Positions 13,301 to 24,989 of a DNA stretch of 64,000 nt are shown in pieces. Each line of letters begins with the position of its first letter. Position 1 is the stretch's first letter. The position numbers and the translations under genes are program-made. Origin of the DNA: Bolinopsis microptera (Eukaryota > Ctenophora > Tentaculata > Lobata > Bolinopsidae); the NCBI RefSeq assembly GCF_026151205.1, contig NC_087074.1, positions 18,326,712-18,390,711 of the forward strand, read 5' to 3'. The notes under the pieces are model-generated. The model was not told the DNA's origin. It saw only the letters and a list, made by a program, of their open reading frames with translations, and searched no databases.

Positions 13301-16300
13301 AGAAAATGTGTATCAAAACTTTGTAACCAGATTTGTAAAACTGCAAACCGAGGATCGAAGAAGGGTTTTGGCCCTGCGCCACGATTCCTCCGCCGCAAAT
13401 TTTATTTATTAATTAATTTTCAACTGTAGTATAAAGAAACAAAGATAAAATTGGCAAAACATTCTATCAATAACCTCAAAATATAACCCTAATTATATAA
13501 ACAGAGTTACCCGTTACCGTTCAATGATCTGGCAACATTGTAAATCACGGTGGAATTTAAAATAAATACCTGAAGCCAAAGCAAGTTCTCAGATATCTCC
13601 AAAGAAGCAATCTTATCTCCCTCCTTTTCAACTTTGTCAGATATGTGAGTCTCTGTGCTCTGAACAACCTCAAGAAGGGTCAGCGCTTCAAGTTCTATCT
13701 TCGCTAGGTTCTCGTGGATACTCTCGTAGCCTGCATTGTAATTTTACTTTTATTTTCAAATTCACCTTCGCTTCTAGTTTTACTTTAGCTTTTTTTGACA
13801 TACAATATCTGGAATGATCTAAAATTATCTGAAAAGTGCTGATTTTACGGTGATTTTATAAATTTCGATCATTGTTGATTTTCGATTAATGTGTTTCTCT
13901 AAATAATCCAAAACAAAGCTCACCAACCTTTTCTACAAGCAGCGAATTCCTCATCCCTCTTCTTAAGGTGTATACTAGTCTCCAGGTGTGTCTTGACTAG
14001 TTCCTCAACCTTCCTTACCAGCACATTATCGCACCCAGTTTCCTCTGTGTCTTGTAGCTTAGATAGGGCTTCTCTGATACTAGCCTCAAAGTGCTTCAGC
14101 TGGGAAGGTAAATAACGCGTTAGCACGACAATTTATCAATATCTGATCATGAATATGATAATTAAATTATTTGACTGATGTAATTGAATACGATATCACG
14201 ACATTCGTCCGAACGCGGTCACTAAATTCGGACAAGGGTCGCCCAATCATCGTATACATCGTAATATTGTAGTTTCTGATAGGCAATATAAATTGTGTGG
14301 AGTGTTTCACATTTAAATCATCTGTATCTTCGATTGGGATGGATATTTTTTGATTGCGGTAAAATCTGACTATCAGAGTCCAGAGAGTACTATCATCTTC
14401 CTCTCAGTGACCAAGGGCCTTATAGTTCAACATAATTTTAACTGTAAAAGCTATATCAAGAATTCTAAAAGTGCCGCTAATCTAGAACATGGACCGTTAT
14501 TATCATTGAGCTCTAAAGATTTAAAGTGAGGGTCGTAAAATGTGCTTGCCTAGATCGAAGTGTGGTATTGTAATACCCACGATTCTTCACCCACAAGAAT
14601 ATTGGTTAGAACATTGGTCAGAACAATGGCCAAAACAATGGCCATTAAACTGTTCATGAGATAATCGCCCAGCTTTGCCAGAGTCCGTCTTATGTTAGTG
14701 TTGTTAGGAGAGCAGAGCTTTATGAATGATCCACGAGGAAGCGATTAGTCGGGTTGAGGTGCTATGAGCTGTCGGGCACACCAGCTCACATTTATTGTTT
14801 ATAGCATTTGGTTTAGTTTATTTTGACTCTATCAGTACATAGATTCTCAAAAGATAAAGCATTTCAAAGTGCCATCATGCTGAAATTGCTCTTTTTTGCT
14901 TTCATGGTGGTTTGGATTGGCTTTGGTGACTCAGATGAAGAACCAATACAGGGTACGTTCAGTAATTCAAATATTTCAGCAGTGACAACTATTTTGCAGG
15001 GCAAGACTTTGATTGCGAGAATAAGATATGTAAGAAAGCCATTAAAATAATGAATTCCCCGAATTTTCTAATTTAAATTGGTAAATGCGTAGAATTTTAA
15101 TTACTTCAGTTCTAAAGCTAAAGTTGGCAGAGATTACCCCTAAAAAGGTAACACAAGGAAAAACAGCCAATAACAACGAGGAAAAATTTGCTGCAACACA
15201 TGCAGTTGATAAAGACCTCTCGACGTTGGCACTCACTGAAACTGATAACGGAGCAGGCTGGTTAAAACTAGAGTTTGATAGAACCCATTTTATCCACAAG
15301 GTGCATATCTACTGGAGGTTCTACACCAACTGGTACCGTTCTGGTGATCGGTGTGCAAAAAGTGAAGCTAACTTTAGGGACTGTGTGGATAATAGAAACA
15401 ACGTAGATGTGTCAGTGTATCAGGGAGACGTAAAACAGGGGTCTTGTGGAACACTCCAACTAACATACGGACTAGAGCAGGCGGACCAGATCTACACACT
15501 GATCTGTAACACTGAAGGAGATACTGTAAAACTCAGCAAGACAGTTTCAGAAAAAATTGGTGTGGCTGAAATAGCTATTATTAGCACAGGTACTTTTTAA
15601 ATTAAAGGTTAAATTATCATTAAATTTTTCATCAACAAGGTAGTCATTTCCAACCTACTACGTTAGGAATTTAAGAAAGAATTTGACAAGATGCTACGTT
15701 ACTGAGTAAACTAGCATCTCATCAAGGAGATACTGTAAAAAAGTACAGGATACATTGTGATAGCTAAAGTTGTTGTAACATGGGAATTAAGTAAGAGAAT
15801 ATGTCTAAAAATATTGAATTTAATTTAGGTTATCTTCACCATTGACAATTATTTATCGCTTAAAAGCACTGGCCAAGTAAAAATCATCCAACAAGTTTGA
15901 TCATGTACCAAACGGTATTCGGTAAGATATTATCCAAATCAAGAGCCTATGGAAGAACTCTTTATCTCTATGATTATCCTATAACTGACTAATTAGAGTT
16001 ATCTGACTTATTTAGAAAGTATTTATTCCATACCCCTAACCGACCGTCTCTATTTCAGGATGTTTAAAACTTTCGGTAGCAGAGCAAGATATGTGTACCC
16101 ATGTACTTCGCGCACAGGCAAACGTGGACATGATCTCGGGGCTGTAAAAATCTTTAACTCAGATATCTTTCGTTTCCTTATACAGCTTATATTATTATAT
16201 ATTATATAAAGCCAGTAGGATGATCAACTATAAACATTTTAGCAGCCAAACTATAAGACGCCGGTTTTATCGAACAACTATACTCGACCGTGACGTTTTT

Positions 16301-19300
16301 CGAAAGATTTTGAAGGGATTTCAATCGAGGATCGCCGAAAGTAAAAGTAAATGATATCATGACTGCACCTCATCGCGGGAGCCCAACTCCTAATTGTCAT
16401 ATTATATGATAAAAATAATGGATAACATCTTTTACAAGTTGCATGTTTTCATCAAATCGCTCAAAATAAATACAACATTGAAGATACTAAAATCAAATTT
16501 AATATAAAACATAGAATAAGAACTAGTATTTTATAGCTTATTTCTAAGGTGATCATAAATAAATCAATTGTTTTCATTATATTTCAGGTGAAGTTTACCT
16601 AAGATTCCGACTTTATCAAGAAGATTGCGACAACTGATGGATCTCAATCAGCTTCCAACCAGGTTTGCTTACAGTTTGATTTAAGAGTTTATATCTGGAC
16701 AATCAAGTTAAGTTTTGAACTACAATTTGAGAAAAACATTCTGCATATTTTAGCTGTGAAACGTTTTAGTGCCAAACTGTGTTTGCATAATGAAGCTACA
16801 CTTCTCATTTTAGGTTTAAAGCGACATTGAAGTCAAAGTCAGTCTTTAAAAAAACGAACAGATATCCAGACTTTACCTAACAGAACTCAGCTAACTCTCA
16901 TCTTGGTGAGTTCTTCTTTATAAACTGATCAAAATCGGCAAATCAATATCATTTTGAAACTGAGATTACATCCATGCTGCACTGAATGCTGATCCTTGAT
17001 AATTTCTATAAATTTCTCTTGTTCAGTATTTAGTTCTTATTTCCACAGTTATACATTGATTACAACTACCTCTCAGGTTCGAAACCCATTTTATGTAAAT
17101 AAATTATGTTATCTTACTATATATAAAGCGAGACGATATATATATTAGGACGCAATGAAACTACCGGACCACGGGGGACTTGCCACCCCATGGCAACATT
17201 CAAATATATCGACTCTGTTACATCGTTTCCTCAAATTAGTTGTTAATATATATAGTAGTGTTGAAAGTATTAATATCTGTTGCCATTTTACTAACACCAC
17301 GTCATCCAGTTTAACACAACTTTCCGCGAAAACCGCGAGAGATATATTATATCATTGAAACATTTTTGGCTAGGTCGAATGCTTTTATGGCCTTTTGACC
17401 AGTATGAAGAAATTAAAAATTGGCCAAGAAATTGAAATTTTAAGTCCCGAAATTTGAACCTCGAATCGGTGTAAAAATCACTACTAGTAGACAAGTTTAA
17501 GTAGTACTAGTAAAATATAAAACAATTTAAAAGGAAAACACTTCAAAATGCTATAATATCAAATAAAACATTCTCACCTTAACCTCACTCTCCTTGGCCT
17601 CAATCTTCAGTATCCTCTCTAACTTAGCCTTATCGGCTACCTCAGTCTGGAACTTGGACACCATGTCACGCGAAGTAATGTGCATGCGCATCTCATGCGC
17701 TAACTTTGCCTGCACTTCTGCTAGATCCTTCTCAAGGTGTATCACTTTATCTTGGTTCTCTTGAACCTGCCTCTTACTGTCCCTGATTTGCTGGAAAAAG
17801 GTGATTACTATTACTTGGTCGTAGATACGATACTTTTAGTGCAATAATAGCTCATTTGTATAGAAACTATAGTTATAGCTTATTTCACTTTTGATAATTT
17901 CCATCAAACTTTATGCAGATAAGTTCGTACAAATGAATTTATTTATACACGCCCACTCTGCAGAAATTGAAACAATTTAAATCTTGTGTCAACTATCATG
18001 TTAGATATAGTTAATATTGAGTCATCCAGCGCCACCTGTCTCATTATAGCATTTTGGTGTGGCCTGTGGTTTTATAATATTTCTTTATAGCAAGCAAAAT
18101 TTAAACACCATGCTACCAGTTCCCAGAAAGCTTTAAGCAGTATGTGCTGTGGTCACTTTATGGTCATTGGTCATTTAGTTAAATCTTCTGTTACATAATT
18201 CTATAGATATTAAAAATTTGAGAGTCCGTTGATGGTTGTATTTTAATGACTTAAAAACGCTACTACAGCTGATAAATTATCTGCATTTGAAATAGCGAAA
18301 TCAGGATTTCGACAAGCTAGAAGGCTGCTAAGCTTGCAAAGCTCCTTCAATGGCTATTATCCACACGCACGAGTTCAGACATCATTGCGTCAGTTCAACA
18401 CTGCAATATTGCATAACAAAACAATAAAAGAAAAGGACAAGCATGTTGGCACGCTGCTCTGCGTCTCCGTGGATGAGTTGTGAGCATAATTTGCTGTTCT
18501 GTTATCTGTCAACAAATACCAGGACAGAGAAAAGTAAACAAATTTGTTGTTTTCATCTGCAGCACGATGTAAGAGCAACTGGAGTGCAATTAGATGCAAT
18601 CACATTCGGTGGCGGCGGTTTTTGGAGTGGGATGGGCGGTTTTTATTGGCAGTGAATAATACAAAATTATAGAATATTTTTAGTGAGTAGATGTTTGATT
18701 GCGGGAAAATTGATTCTTGAGCAGTCTAAGTTACCGGTCTGTCAGACTTCGTCTATAAATATTTGATTATTCATAAATTATATTATATGGAATATAAAAA
18801 GATTGAAATAGCAGTAAAATAAGAAATATTAGTTCTAATATTTCTATTAATAATGTTCTAACATTATCGGCGTTATCGACAGATATGGTTAATATTATGT
18901 GCTTGCAGCGACATCAACCTATAATTAAAATTCCACAACACTGTCTTCACCACAATAAACGAACCTTTCGTAAGCCCTTGTTTTCTTTAGTGAATATTAT
19001 GTTCTGTTCCTTCAACTCGTCGGGTCGGACTTTGAAAGCGTTGTACTCAGATTTCATTTGTCTCAGTTCCGCGTCTTTTTCCGCTAACTGTCTTCTTAGT
19101 GTTACGACTGGGGAAAACCGGACTGAGTCGGGTTAGAAATTGGAGACATTTAAAAAACACCAGATCGTTTTAAAATTTGATTCTGAAATTCAGCCATGAT
19201 CTCATCACTTAAGGAGCAAGAATTATTGAGATCTCCCTCCCCCTTAACTGTAACCCACCCTGCCCCCCCCCACCCCTCCCCCGGCCCCCCTGAACTGTAA

Positions 19301-21899
19301 CCCACCCTGCCCCCACTCCCCCGGCCCCCTAAACTGTTACTCACCCTGCCCCCCCCCCCGGCCCCCCTAAACTGTTACTCACCCCCCCCCCCCCTCCCCC
19401 GGGCCCCCTAAACTGTTACTCACCCTGTCCCGAACCACCTAATTTATCTCGCTGTAACTCTTCCATTTCTTTTAACAAACTTTCTTCTCTTCTTTTCTTT
19501 TCTAACAACTCACTCTGTAGAAATAAAGGTTACAATTAAAATAACTTTATAATGCTTTAAATTTTGTAAACAGACCTCGACCGACAATTAAGTTCCCAGT
19601 AGTTCAGAAGGAAGATTTTAAATAATATTTCAAGAATTCTGCAGACTTTACTTTACTTTAACCTTAAATAAAAAGAAATTTGTGTCAAACCTGTAAACTG
19701 GCCATGACATGGTTAGCTGTTTGAGTTTCTGATTTCTGCTGTTCTAGTTTAAATAAAGCATTCTTCTTTGCAGAGCTTTCTCTTTCATAACCTGTTGGAG
19801 AAAAAGGTTCAATAGTTAGAGAAGCGCAGTACTGTTAACAAACATTTAAAGATTTTCAAACCATGTGTTTGAATCGTCAAACCACCACATCATAATCCAA
19901 ACCGATTAAACATTTTAACATCTTATTTGAATAAGGCTTGATTTTTCACTAGATTTAAGTTCTACAACAGGGAGCTTAACAATATCGCTCCTTACCGTTT
20001 TTGGTTCCCAATTGTTCAACAGATTTAAAATGTTGGATATCATCGGCCATCTCCGTCAGCCGCTTCTCTTGCGCCACCACGGTGTTCTGCAGGAACTCCA
20101 ACATTTGTTGTTTCTGTGTGGTATCGTGATCGGAGGCGTGTAATCCATTTTGAGAAGATCCGTTTACTAGGTTCCTCTTCATCGTAGTGCGGCTGTGTGA
20201 TAATAGTTTTAAATATCGAGTATTTCGCCAACAAATCCCCTCCATCAGAAAGGTACAGCGTTTTAGAAATTAGCATGGTACTGTGGATAGAAGTCAGTCT
20301 CAGATGGTCGACTGAAAAATCCGCAATTTTAATAAACCGTAGAGAAATGAGTGGCTATTTTGAGTGGCTGTGTCCTCATACCACAGAGTGAACATCAAGG
20401 TGTGACGTGTGTTTATTTTCATTATTCCTTTTTAGGTAATTGCAAGGTTATTGAAGGTTAGTGTTATAAGTCAATAGTTTTTGTCGGCTACTGCATTACA
20501 CCTGCCATGTTCCGTCTTTGTATCCGTTAGACACTTTTAGAGAATATTATAACTTACGTCACATGTTAAGCTGATAAAACATTTTAAACTGAAGTAGTAA
20601 GTACTAATCTTACCCAGTAAGAATGGACCCAGAGTGAGTCCTCGGAGCGGAAATCTCAACTTGTTCACCCTGAAAATATTATTTGTTACTTACTTCAAAA
20701 CATTTCTATGTTTTAGATTAACATCAAATAGTAATAGCCGAAGCAAAAGAATTACAAGACTTTTAGTTATACATTACGACGGCATGTCTATCATGAGTTA
20801 GTAGCAAACTTAATTCATGATGTAACGTAATTGAATTGACCTAGAAATTGCTCATGAAATGAACCAGATGCCTCATGTAGCTATAATGAATCTTATTTCC
20901 ACTGTAATTTAATTTTTAGTGCGGAGTCACCCTGGCAACGAAACAACAAATTTGCCAGCAGCTGTAAGTATATTAGAATGATTAATGTATTATTGACATA
21001 CAATCAATAACATAAATATTTTGTTTTTAGTGCAAAATGCTACTTGAATTGGTACCTTTGCAATGGGGGCAGAGTTCGGACGAAGATCAGAAGTGATGAT
21101 AGATAGTGGACTTAGTCCAGGAGAGATGAAAGTAAATGCAGGGCTATCTGAAAAAAGCAAGAATTCGTTAGAACGTTCTGAACTCATTATTATAATATTC
21201 GATTCAGTAATAATTTCGAAAATCATTCAGACTATATATTCCATTTAAAGCTTTAAATTATAATCAGAACTTCAATTTGGTGTGTAATAATCACTATGGT
21301 CAGAATATTCACATGGCATTGGAACTCACTGGGACCAAGTTTGATGATGTCACCACAGTTTAACTTCACCGAAGCTCCACTGACTCTGCAGTGGTTCACT
21401 AGAGTGCCCTCAGATGTGCCCAGGTCGTGAAGAATGTATTCAGCACCATTCCGCTTTTCTATTGTCAAGTGCTGGGGGGCAACATCTGGACCCTGATGAT
21501 TAATTGGTTATCAGAAAATATCATGTTCTCGAGTATATAATGTAACCTCTGAAATAATCTGTCAAGTGTCTCATATACCCCATTAAGAACCTATTGGATG
21601 TATTGTGTCGTATTGTGATGGTATGCAGCTCGAAATGTACTCAAATCACTACCACATGCGATATAAGCTATGATAATGTAAATTTCTTGCACAAATGAAG
21701 CCAAAAAACTAAAATTTTGGAGAGAGGAAGAAACCCAGTATATTGAGGTACCCTGTAACGAGAAGCATGGTATCGAGAGATTTTATTGTATCAAATTGTT
21801 ATGGTTTACCTGTATAACAAGCTCACAATCTCTCGTTCCAATGGTCGTTTTTGGAATTGAAAGGCAGAACTGGTTGTTCTCTGTATGCTGTCTTAGCAT
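7396..21899 (-). CDS. FHAD1: FHAD1-like protein: N-terminal FHA domain and long coiled coil
   Basis: Complete 27-exon model, 3627 nt, 1208 aa. Exons from the 5' end: 21810-21899, 21330-21492, 21056-21147, 20614-20669, 19996-20192, 19691-19791, 19424-19514, 18965-19107, 17578-17790, 13928-14099, 13570-13730, 13097-13208, 12516-12676, 12049-12201, 11815-11904, 11159-11281, 10894-11005, 10531-10633, 10074-10344, 9797-9841, 9252-9384, 8934-9058, 8655-8759, 8317-8525, 7970-8135, 7669-7809, 7396-7494 (TGA). Every junction keeps phase. Residues 1 to about 100 form an FHA phosphothreonine-binding fold, with TTIGTRDCELVI, a LGTSEGTLVN core and GDIIKLG. The rest is Lys/Glu/Gln/Leu-rich heptad coiled coil, with QKDVLLSSYQEDL near the C-terminus. 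FHA followed by coiled coil at this length matches FHAD1, a poorly characterised protein linked to ciliated tissues. The start Met is the first in the FHA exon; an upstream exon cannot be excluded. Confidence 0.85.
11548..11561. promoter_or_regulatory. RFX X-box-like palindrome
   Basis: GTTGCCATAGCAAC fits the RFX X-box consensus GTNRCC-N(0-3)-RGYAAC exactly. It lies in the FHAD1-like intron between coding exons 15 and 16. RFX factors drive ciliary genes across animals. An intronic position far from the start makes function uncertain. Confidence 0.4.
14877..16147 (+). CDS. Secreted F5/8C (discoidin-like) domain protein, nested in FHAD1 intron
   Basis: Exons 14877-14952, 15000-15029, 15110-15589 and 16059-16147 (TAA) give 675 nt, 224 aa, with all introns in phase 1. 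It starts with a hydrophobic signal peptide (MLKLLFFAFMVVWIGFG). The main exon then shows a galactose-binding-like/F5-8C pattern: ATHAVDKDLSTLALTETD, then GWLKLEFDRTHFIHKVHIYW, and several cysteines (residues C, DRC, FRDC, GSC, LIC). Such domains bind carbohydrate or lipid outside the cell. The gene lies wholly inside the FHAD1-like intron 14100-17577, on the opposite strand. A second possible 3' exon, from about 16589 (GEVYLRFRLYQEDCDN then stop), also accepts phase 1, so alternative ends are possible. Ligand unknown. Confidence 0.72.
16148..17577. other. Remainder of FHAD1 intron 9
   Basis: AT-rich intronic DNA after the nested secreted gene. Apart from the possible alternative terminal exon near 16589-16640, I see no supported coding segment. 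Short open frames at 17155-17494 lack codon character or homology. Confidence 0.5.
19246..19435. repeat. C-rich ~40-bp tandem repeat carrying repeated splice donors
   Basis: Five units begin with aactgtaacc or aactgttact at about 19246, 19293, 19332, 19370 and 19411, separated by C-rich runs. Read on the FHAD1 (minus) strand, most units contain CAGGGTGAGTAACAG or a close variant. The unit nearest the exon provides the real 5' splice site of exon 7 (boundary at 19424). The exon-intron junction itself has been tandemly amplified into the intron. Confidence 0.75.
20926..20939. promoter_or_regulatory. RFX X-box-like site near the FHAD1 5' end
   Basis: GTCACCCTGGCAAC fits GTNRCC-N(0-3)-RGYAAC, the RFX X-box. 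It lies in the third FHAD1-like intron, about 1 kb inside the start codon, close enough to act as a promoter-proximal element. This agrees with the ciliary link of FHAD1 but is untested. Confidence 0.4.
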
Positions 21900-23324
21900 C
21901 TTTAAAACGATGTTAGTTATTTTAAGTAAAGGTAACAACAATGGTTTCAAGTAAAACAATAAACATTTATAGTCCTAAAACAATAATGGTTTAAATAGAT
22001 TCTTTAGTTTGACTCTTGCTATACTACAATTACTGTTGTCTTCTAGATTTATTTATTTAGTCAATCAATTTTACTTTAAAATTGGGGATCATAGAGGGAG
22101 GCTTACGTAATATGGATCCCTTACGATCTCACTCATACATTTCAAAACAGCAAACGCTGGTTTTAAACTGTCAACCAGATCTGGTGGAAATGTGCAACAG
22201 AAAATGAATTGTACACAATGGTTTACACAAAGATACATAGTATATAACCAAAGTAAACGTAAATAGATAATATGATAAATGATTGATTGTCCTGCAAAAA
22301 TATATGTGTATTAATACTTAAAATTAAAGGGATAAATCATTGTTGAAGCCTGTTAAATTTTCGTTCAGCTAATTGCTGTGGCTTTTGTTGGTTGATGTCA
22401 ATCCAATTGGTACAAAAAACGTAGGGTAAGTGGTGAAACAAATTGTCCTCAGTTAAACAAAAATTTCAGTTAAACAAAAATTTCAATTTTATGCCATTTA
22501 AAAGTTTACAATAAATCAATTTGATATTTAATGGAATCCTAATTCAATGTGTAGTATGGCTGTCACTCTTTGAATAGATTAGATATAGGTTGACGGGGCA
22601 AAGGAGTGTGCGTGCTGTTCGCTATTGCTCACACCAAACGGCAACCTAGTAAAAGTTTTGTATGGACACCGGTCTCCATCACGATACAAAATTAGGATTG
22701 TGGAATTTATTTTATAACCTACAAGCAGTGGAGGGATCGGTGTGGTGCATTAATAGAGTGACAGCCTACTGATTTAGAGTTGTTTTTATGTGAGCATTAT
22801 GGGTATATTTTAAATTGGTTCTTTTAATCATTTGTTTATTAAATATCAGTTTAAAAATATATAAATCTGGAATCTGTTCACACTGTGAACCATTCCTATA
22901 AAAAACCACAAAAACCCTCCTAAATTAAATATTAAAAACGTCTCAATAATGAAGATAGTCAGTCATACAATTTAGAAATTTACCAAATTCTTAATATATA
23001 CCTATTAAAAGAAAAATACCTAGACCTTAATTAATTTCTACCTGTAATACACTAAATATTAGGTAAATACATAGGTTGTGGAGTCAGCACACGTTTACCA
23101 AAATCAAAAATTTTTCAATAGGAGGAACCTGTGGCCCGAGAACACTGGATTAAATTTGTTTGTTGAAGAGGGTTGTTTTCAAATGACAGCAGTAGATAAG
23201 TGTTTTTTTCTTTTTTTTTTGTCGATTCTGACAATTTACTGCCTGCTCAGCACATTTAGGAGTTATAAGGCTATTTACTTAACCAGGATGCGAAGATCTC
23301 GATGGAGGTCAACTGATCCTTTGT
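21900..23324. other. Intergenic AT-rich DNA upstream of FHAD1
   Basis: Contains the presumed FHAD1 promoter. It is low complexity and AT-rich, with no open frame of coding character and no recognisable RNA gene. Confidence 0.45.
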
Positions 23325-23518
23325 CTGTGGCTTAACGAAGGGCCGGGGGGGGGGGGGGCGTCTTTGGGGGGGGGGGGGGGGGCACCAAATAATCGTTTGA
23401 ATGTAGGACAATTTTTTAGAGATTTTACCGGCGTATCCTCTAAAATCATCTAATTTGTTAAATTTTAGGAAGGGGCGCTTTTCAGCAGGGGGGGCCAACA
23501 GGCAACATTACGCCACTG
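23325..23518. mobile_element. hAT-type MITE (degenerate copy)
   Basis: Flanked by identical 8-bp duplications tcctttgt (23317-23324 and 23519-23526). Terminal inverted repeats are ctgtggcttaacg on the left (mutated from cagtggcgtaacg) and cattacgccactg on the right. The interior has long G runs and the block agattttaccggcgtatcc, shared in inverse orientation with the MITE at 23741. An 8-bp target duplication with CAGTGGCGTA ends is typical of hAT elements. It encodes nothing. Confidence 0.85.
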
Positions 23519-23740
23519 TCCTTTGTCCAACTTCTGTTGATTGGAATTTTACTAAAATCTCTCTTTTGGTAGTGGCAAAACGTACCCATGTGCCTTTGTG
23601 CTAAATCTCTTGTCACCCCAGCACTAAAATTGTGTTCTCTCAAATCATTCTAAACTACCTTTGCAGCTTTTTATCTCTCCCGGGAGAATTTCGTACCACT
23701 AAAATATTTTTGCGCCAACTAAACGTTCAAGTGGATTGTG

Positions 23741-23979
23741 CAGTGGCGTAACGTTGCCTGTTGGCACCCCCTGTCGAAAAGCGCCCCCTGTAGGCCCCCT
23801 TCCCTTTTGGCGCCCTCCCTATAATTGAACAAATTAGGTGATTTTAGAGGATACGCCCGGTAAAATCTCTAAAAAAGTGTGTTTAAAGTTTTTCAAAATT
23901 TCCCACATTCAACCGACAATTTGGCGCCCCCCCCCCCCCCCCCTCAGATGGCAACCCCCCCTCCTTTGTTACGCCACTG
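23741..23979. mobile_element. hAT-type MITE (well-preserved ends)
   Basis: Ends are cagtggcgtaacg and gttacgccactg. The element is flanked by perfect 8-bp direct repeats ggattgtg (23733-23740 and 23980-23987). Its interior contains the same taaaatc/ggatacgcc core as the neighbour, in the opposite orientation. Non-autonomous. Confidence 0.9.
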
Positions 23980-24182
23980 GGATTGTGGACAGTATATAAT
24001 ACCAAATACACAAATCAGGGCTGCGGTCGTTAACAGTTGCACCACTGTCAAACTTTTTTCACATAGCGATCCCAGGCTTCAGTGTTAATAAACACAATGA
24101 AGGTAATATGGCAAAGTTTATACATGATATTTGTATTATTGTATTATATATCGTATATCGTATTATCGACTCTTGTAGCGGT

Positions 24183-24290
24183 ATTCACTACTGGGCCGTG
24201 CCGTGCATCAAATAATGTTTATCGCAATCTTTAGCAGTGAGATCGGTACGTGCGATGCACCACTTGAGGGCCATGCCGAGAGAAGATTTT
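24183..24290. repeat. GC-rich dispersed repeat, copy 2
   Basis: Contains cactactgggccgtg, gcatcaaataatg and cgatgcaccactt, which match (diverged) the copy at 51366-51500 and, inverted, the end of 24990-25640. It directly abuts the dead SLATT-like copy. Confidence 0.6.
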
Positions 24291-24326
24291 AGCCAAGGAA
24301 GATACTATAGTATTAGTACTAGTAGA

Positions 24327-24930
24327 CAACTGGAGGTCGTTTGTGGAAATGACACGAGCCAGAGCAGAGTCACACGGGAAGGTGGCTCAGTATTGGGACA
24401 TGGTTCACAATATCCTGAGCTTAACCCTGATCTTCCTCTCTGCTTTTACCACAATCTCCACTCTCCTGCCAATAAGCATTAAGCAATAAGCAACTATGTT
24501 AGTGCTTCTTTGGGAAGCCTTGCTACTCTTGTGTCTGCAGTGAATGGCTCTTTGAAGCCTAGTGCAAGAAGACAGGCGCAGATGGAGGCCAGTAGGCCGG
24601 GGGTTCAAAGCCCTGATGTTGAAGATGGTGAGAGTTGCGACAGAGAGATTACGAGGAACTGTGGAAGGAATACAACAAAGAATTGATAGCTGAACCCGGC
24701 CCTTCCTTCCCTCTACGTTAAAGGTCAAAGATGATACAGATTACAGAGTTTTCCATGTCGCCTGAATTTCTGATCGTGGTTGCTAAAAAGGAGGCACAAG
24801 TTTGAAAATAGAGCTGAGATATGACATCTGTCTTAGAGTTAGGGAGAACTAAAAGCTTTAATATGAATATTGAATAGATCAGCTGATAATTCATCGTTGG
24901 ATAATGATTCACGGTCAGGAGAATCAACTT
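24327..24930 (+). pseudogene. Broken copy of the SLATT-like 2TM gene
   Basis: Nucleotide similarity to 27122-27720 is high throughout (shared blocks such as caatatcctgagcttaaccc and gatggaggccagtagg), but the frame is destroyed. There is a 14-bp partial duplication near 24475-24492, extra bases near 24595-24600, and further indels around 24640-24830. The copy starts a few codons into the gene, so it lacks the ATG. It is the upstream member of a tandem duplication about 2.8 kb in period. Confidence 0.85.
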
Positions 24931-24989
24931 TACCTGAACATATAGACCGAAATTACAGAATAGAGATTCGGCGCGGCGGAATGACAGGG

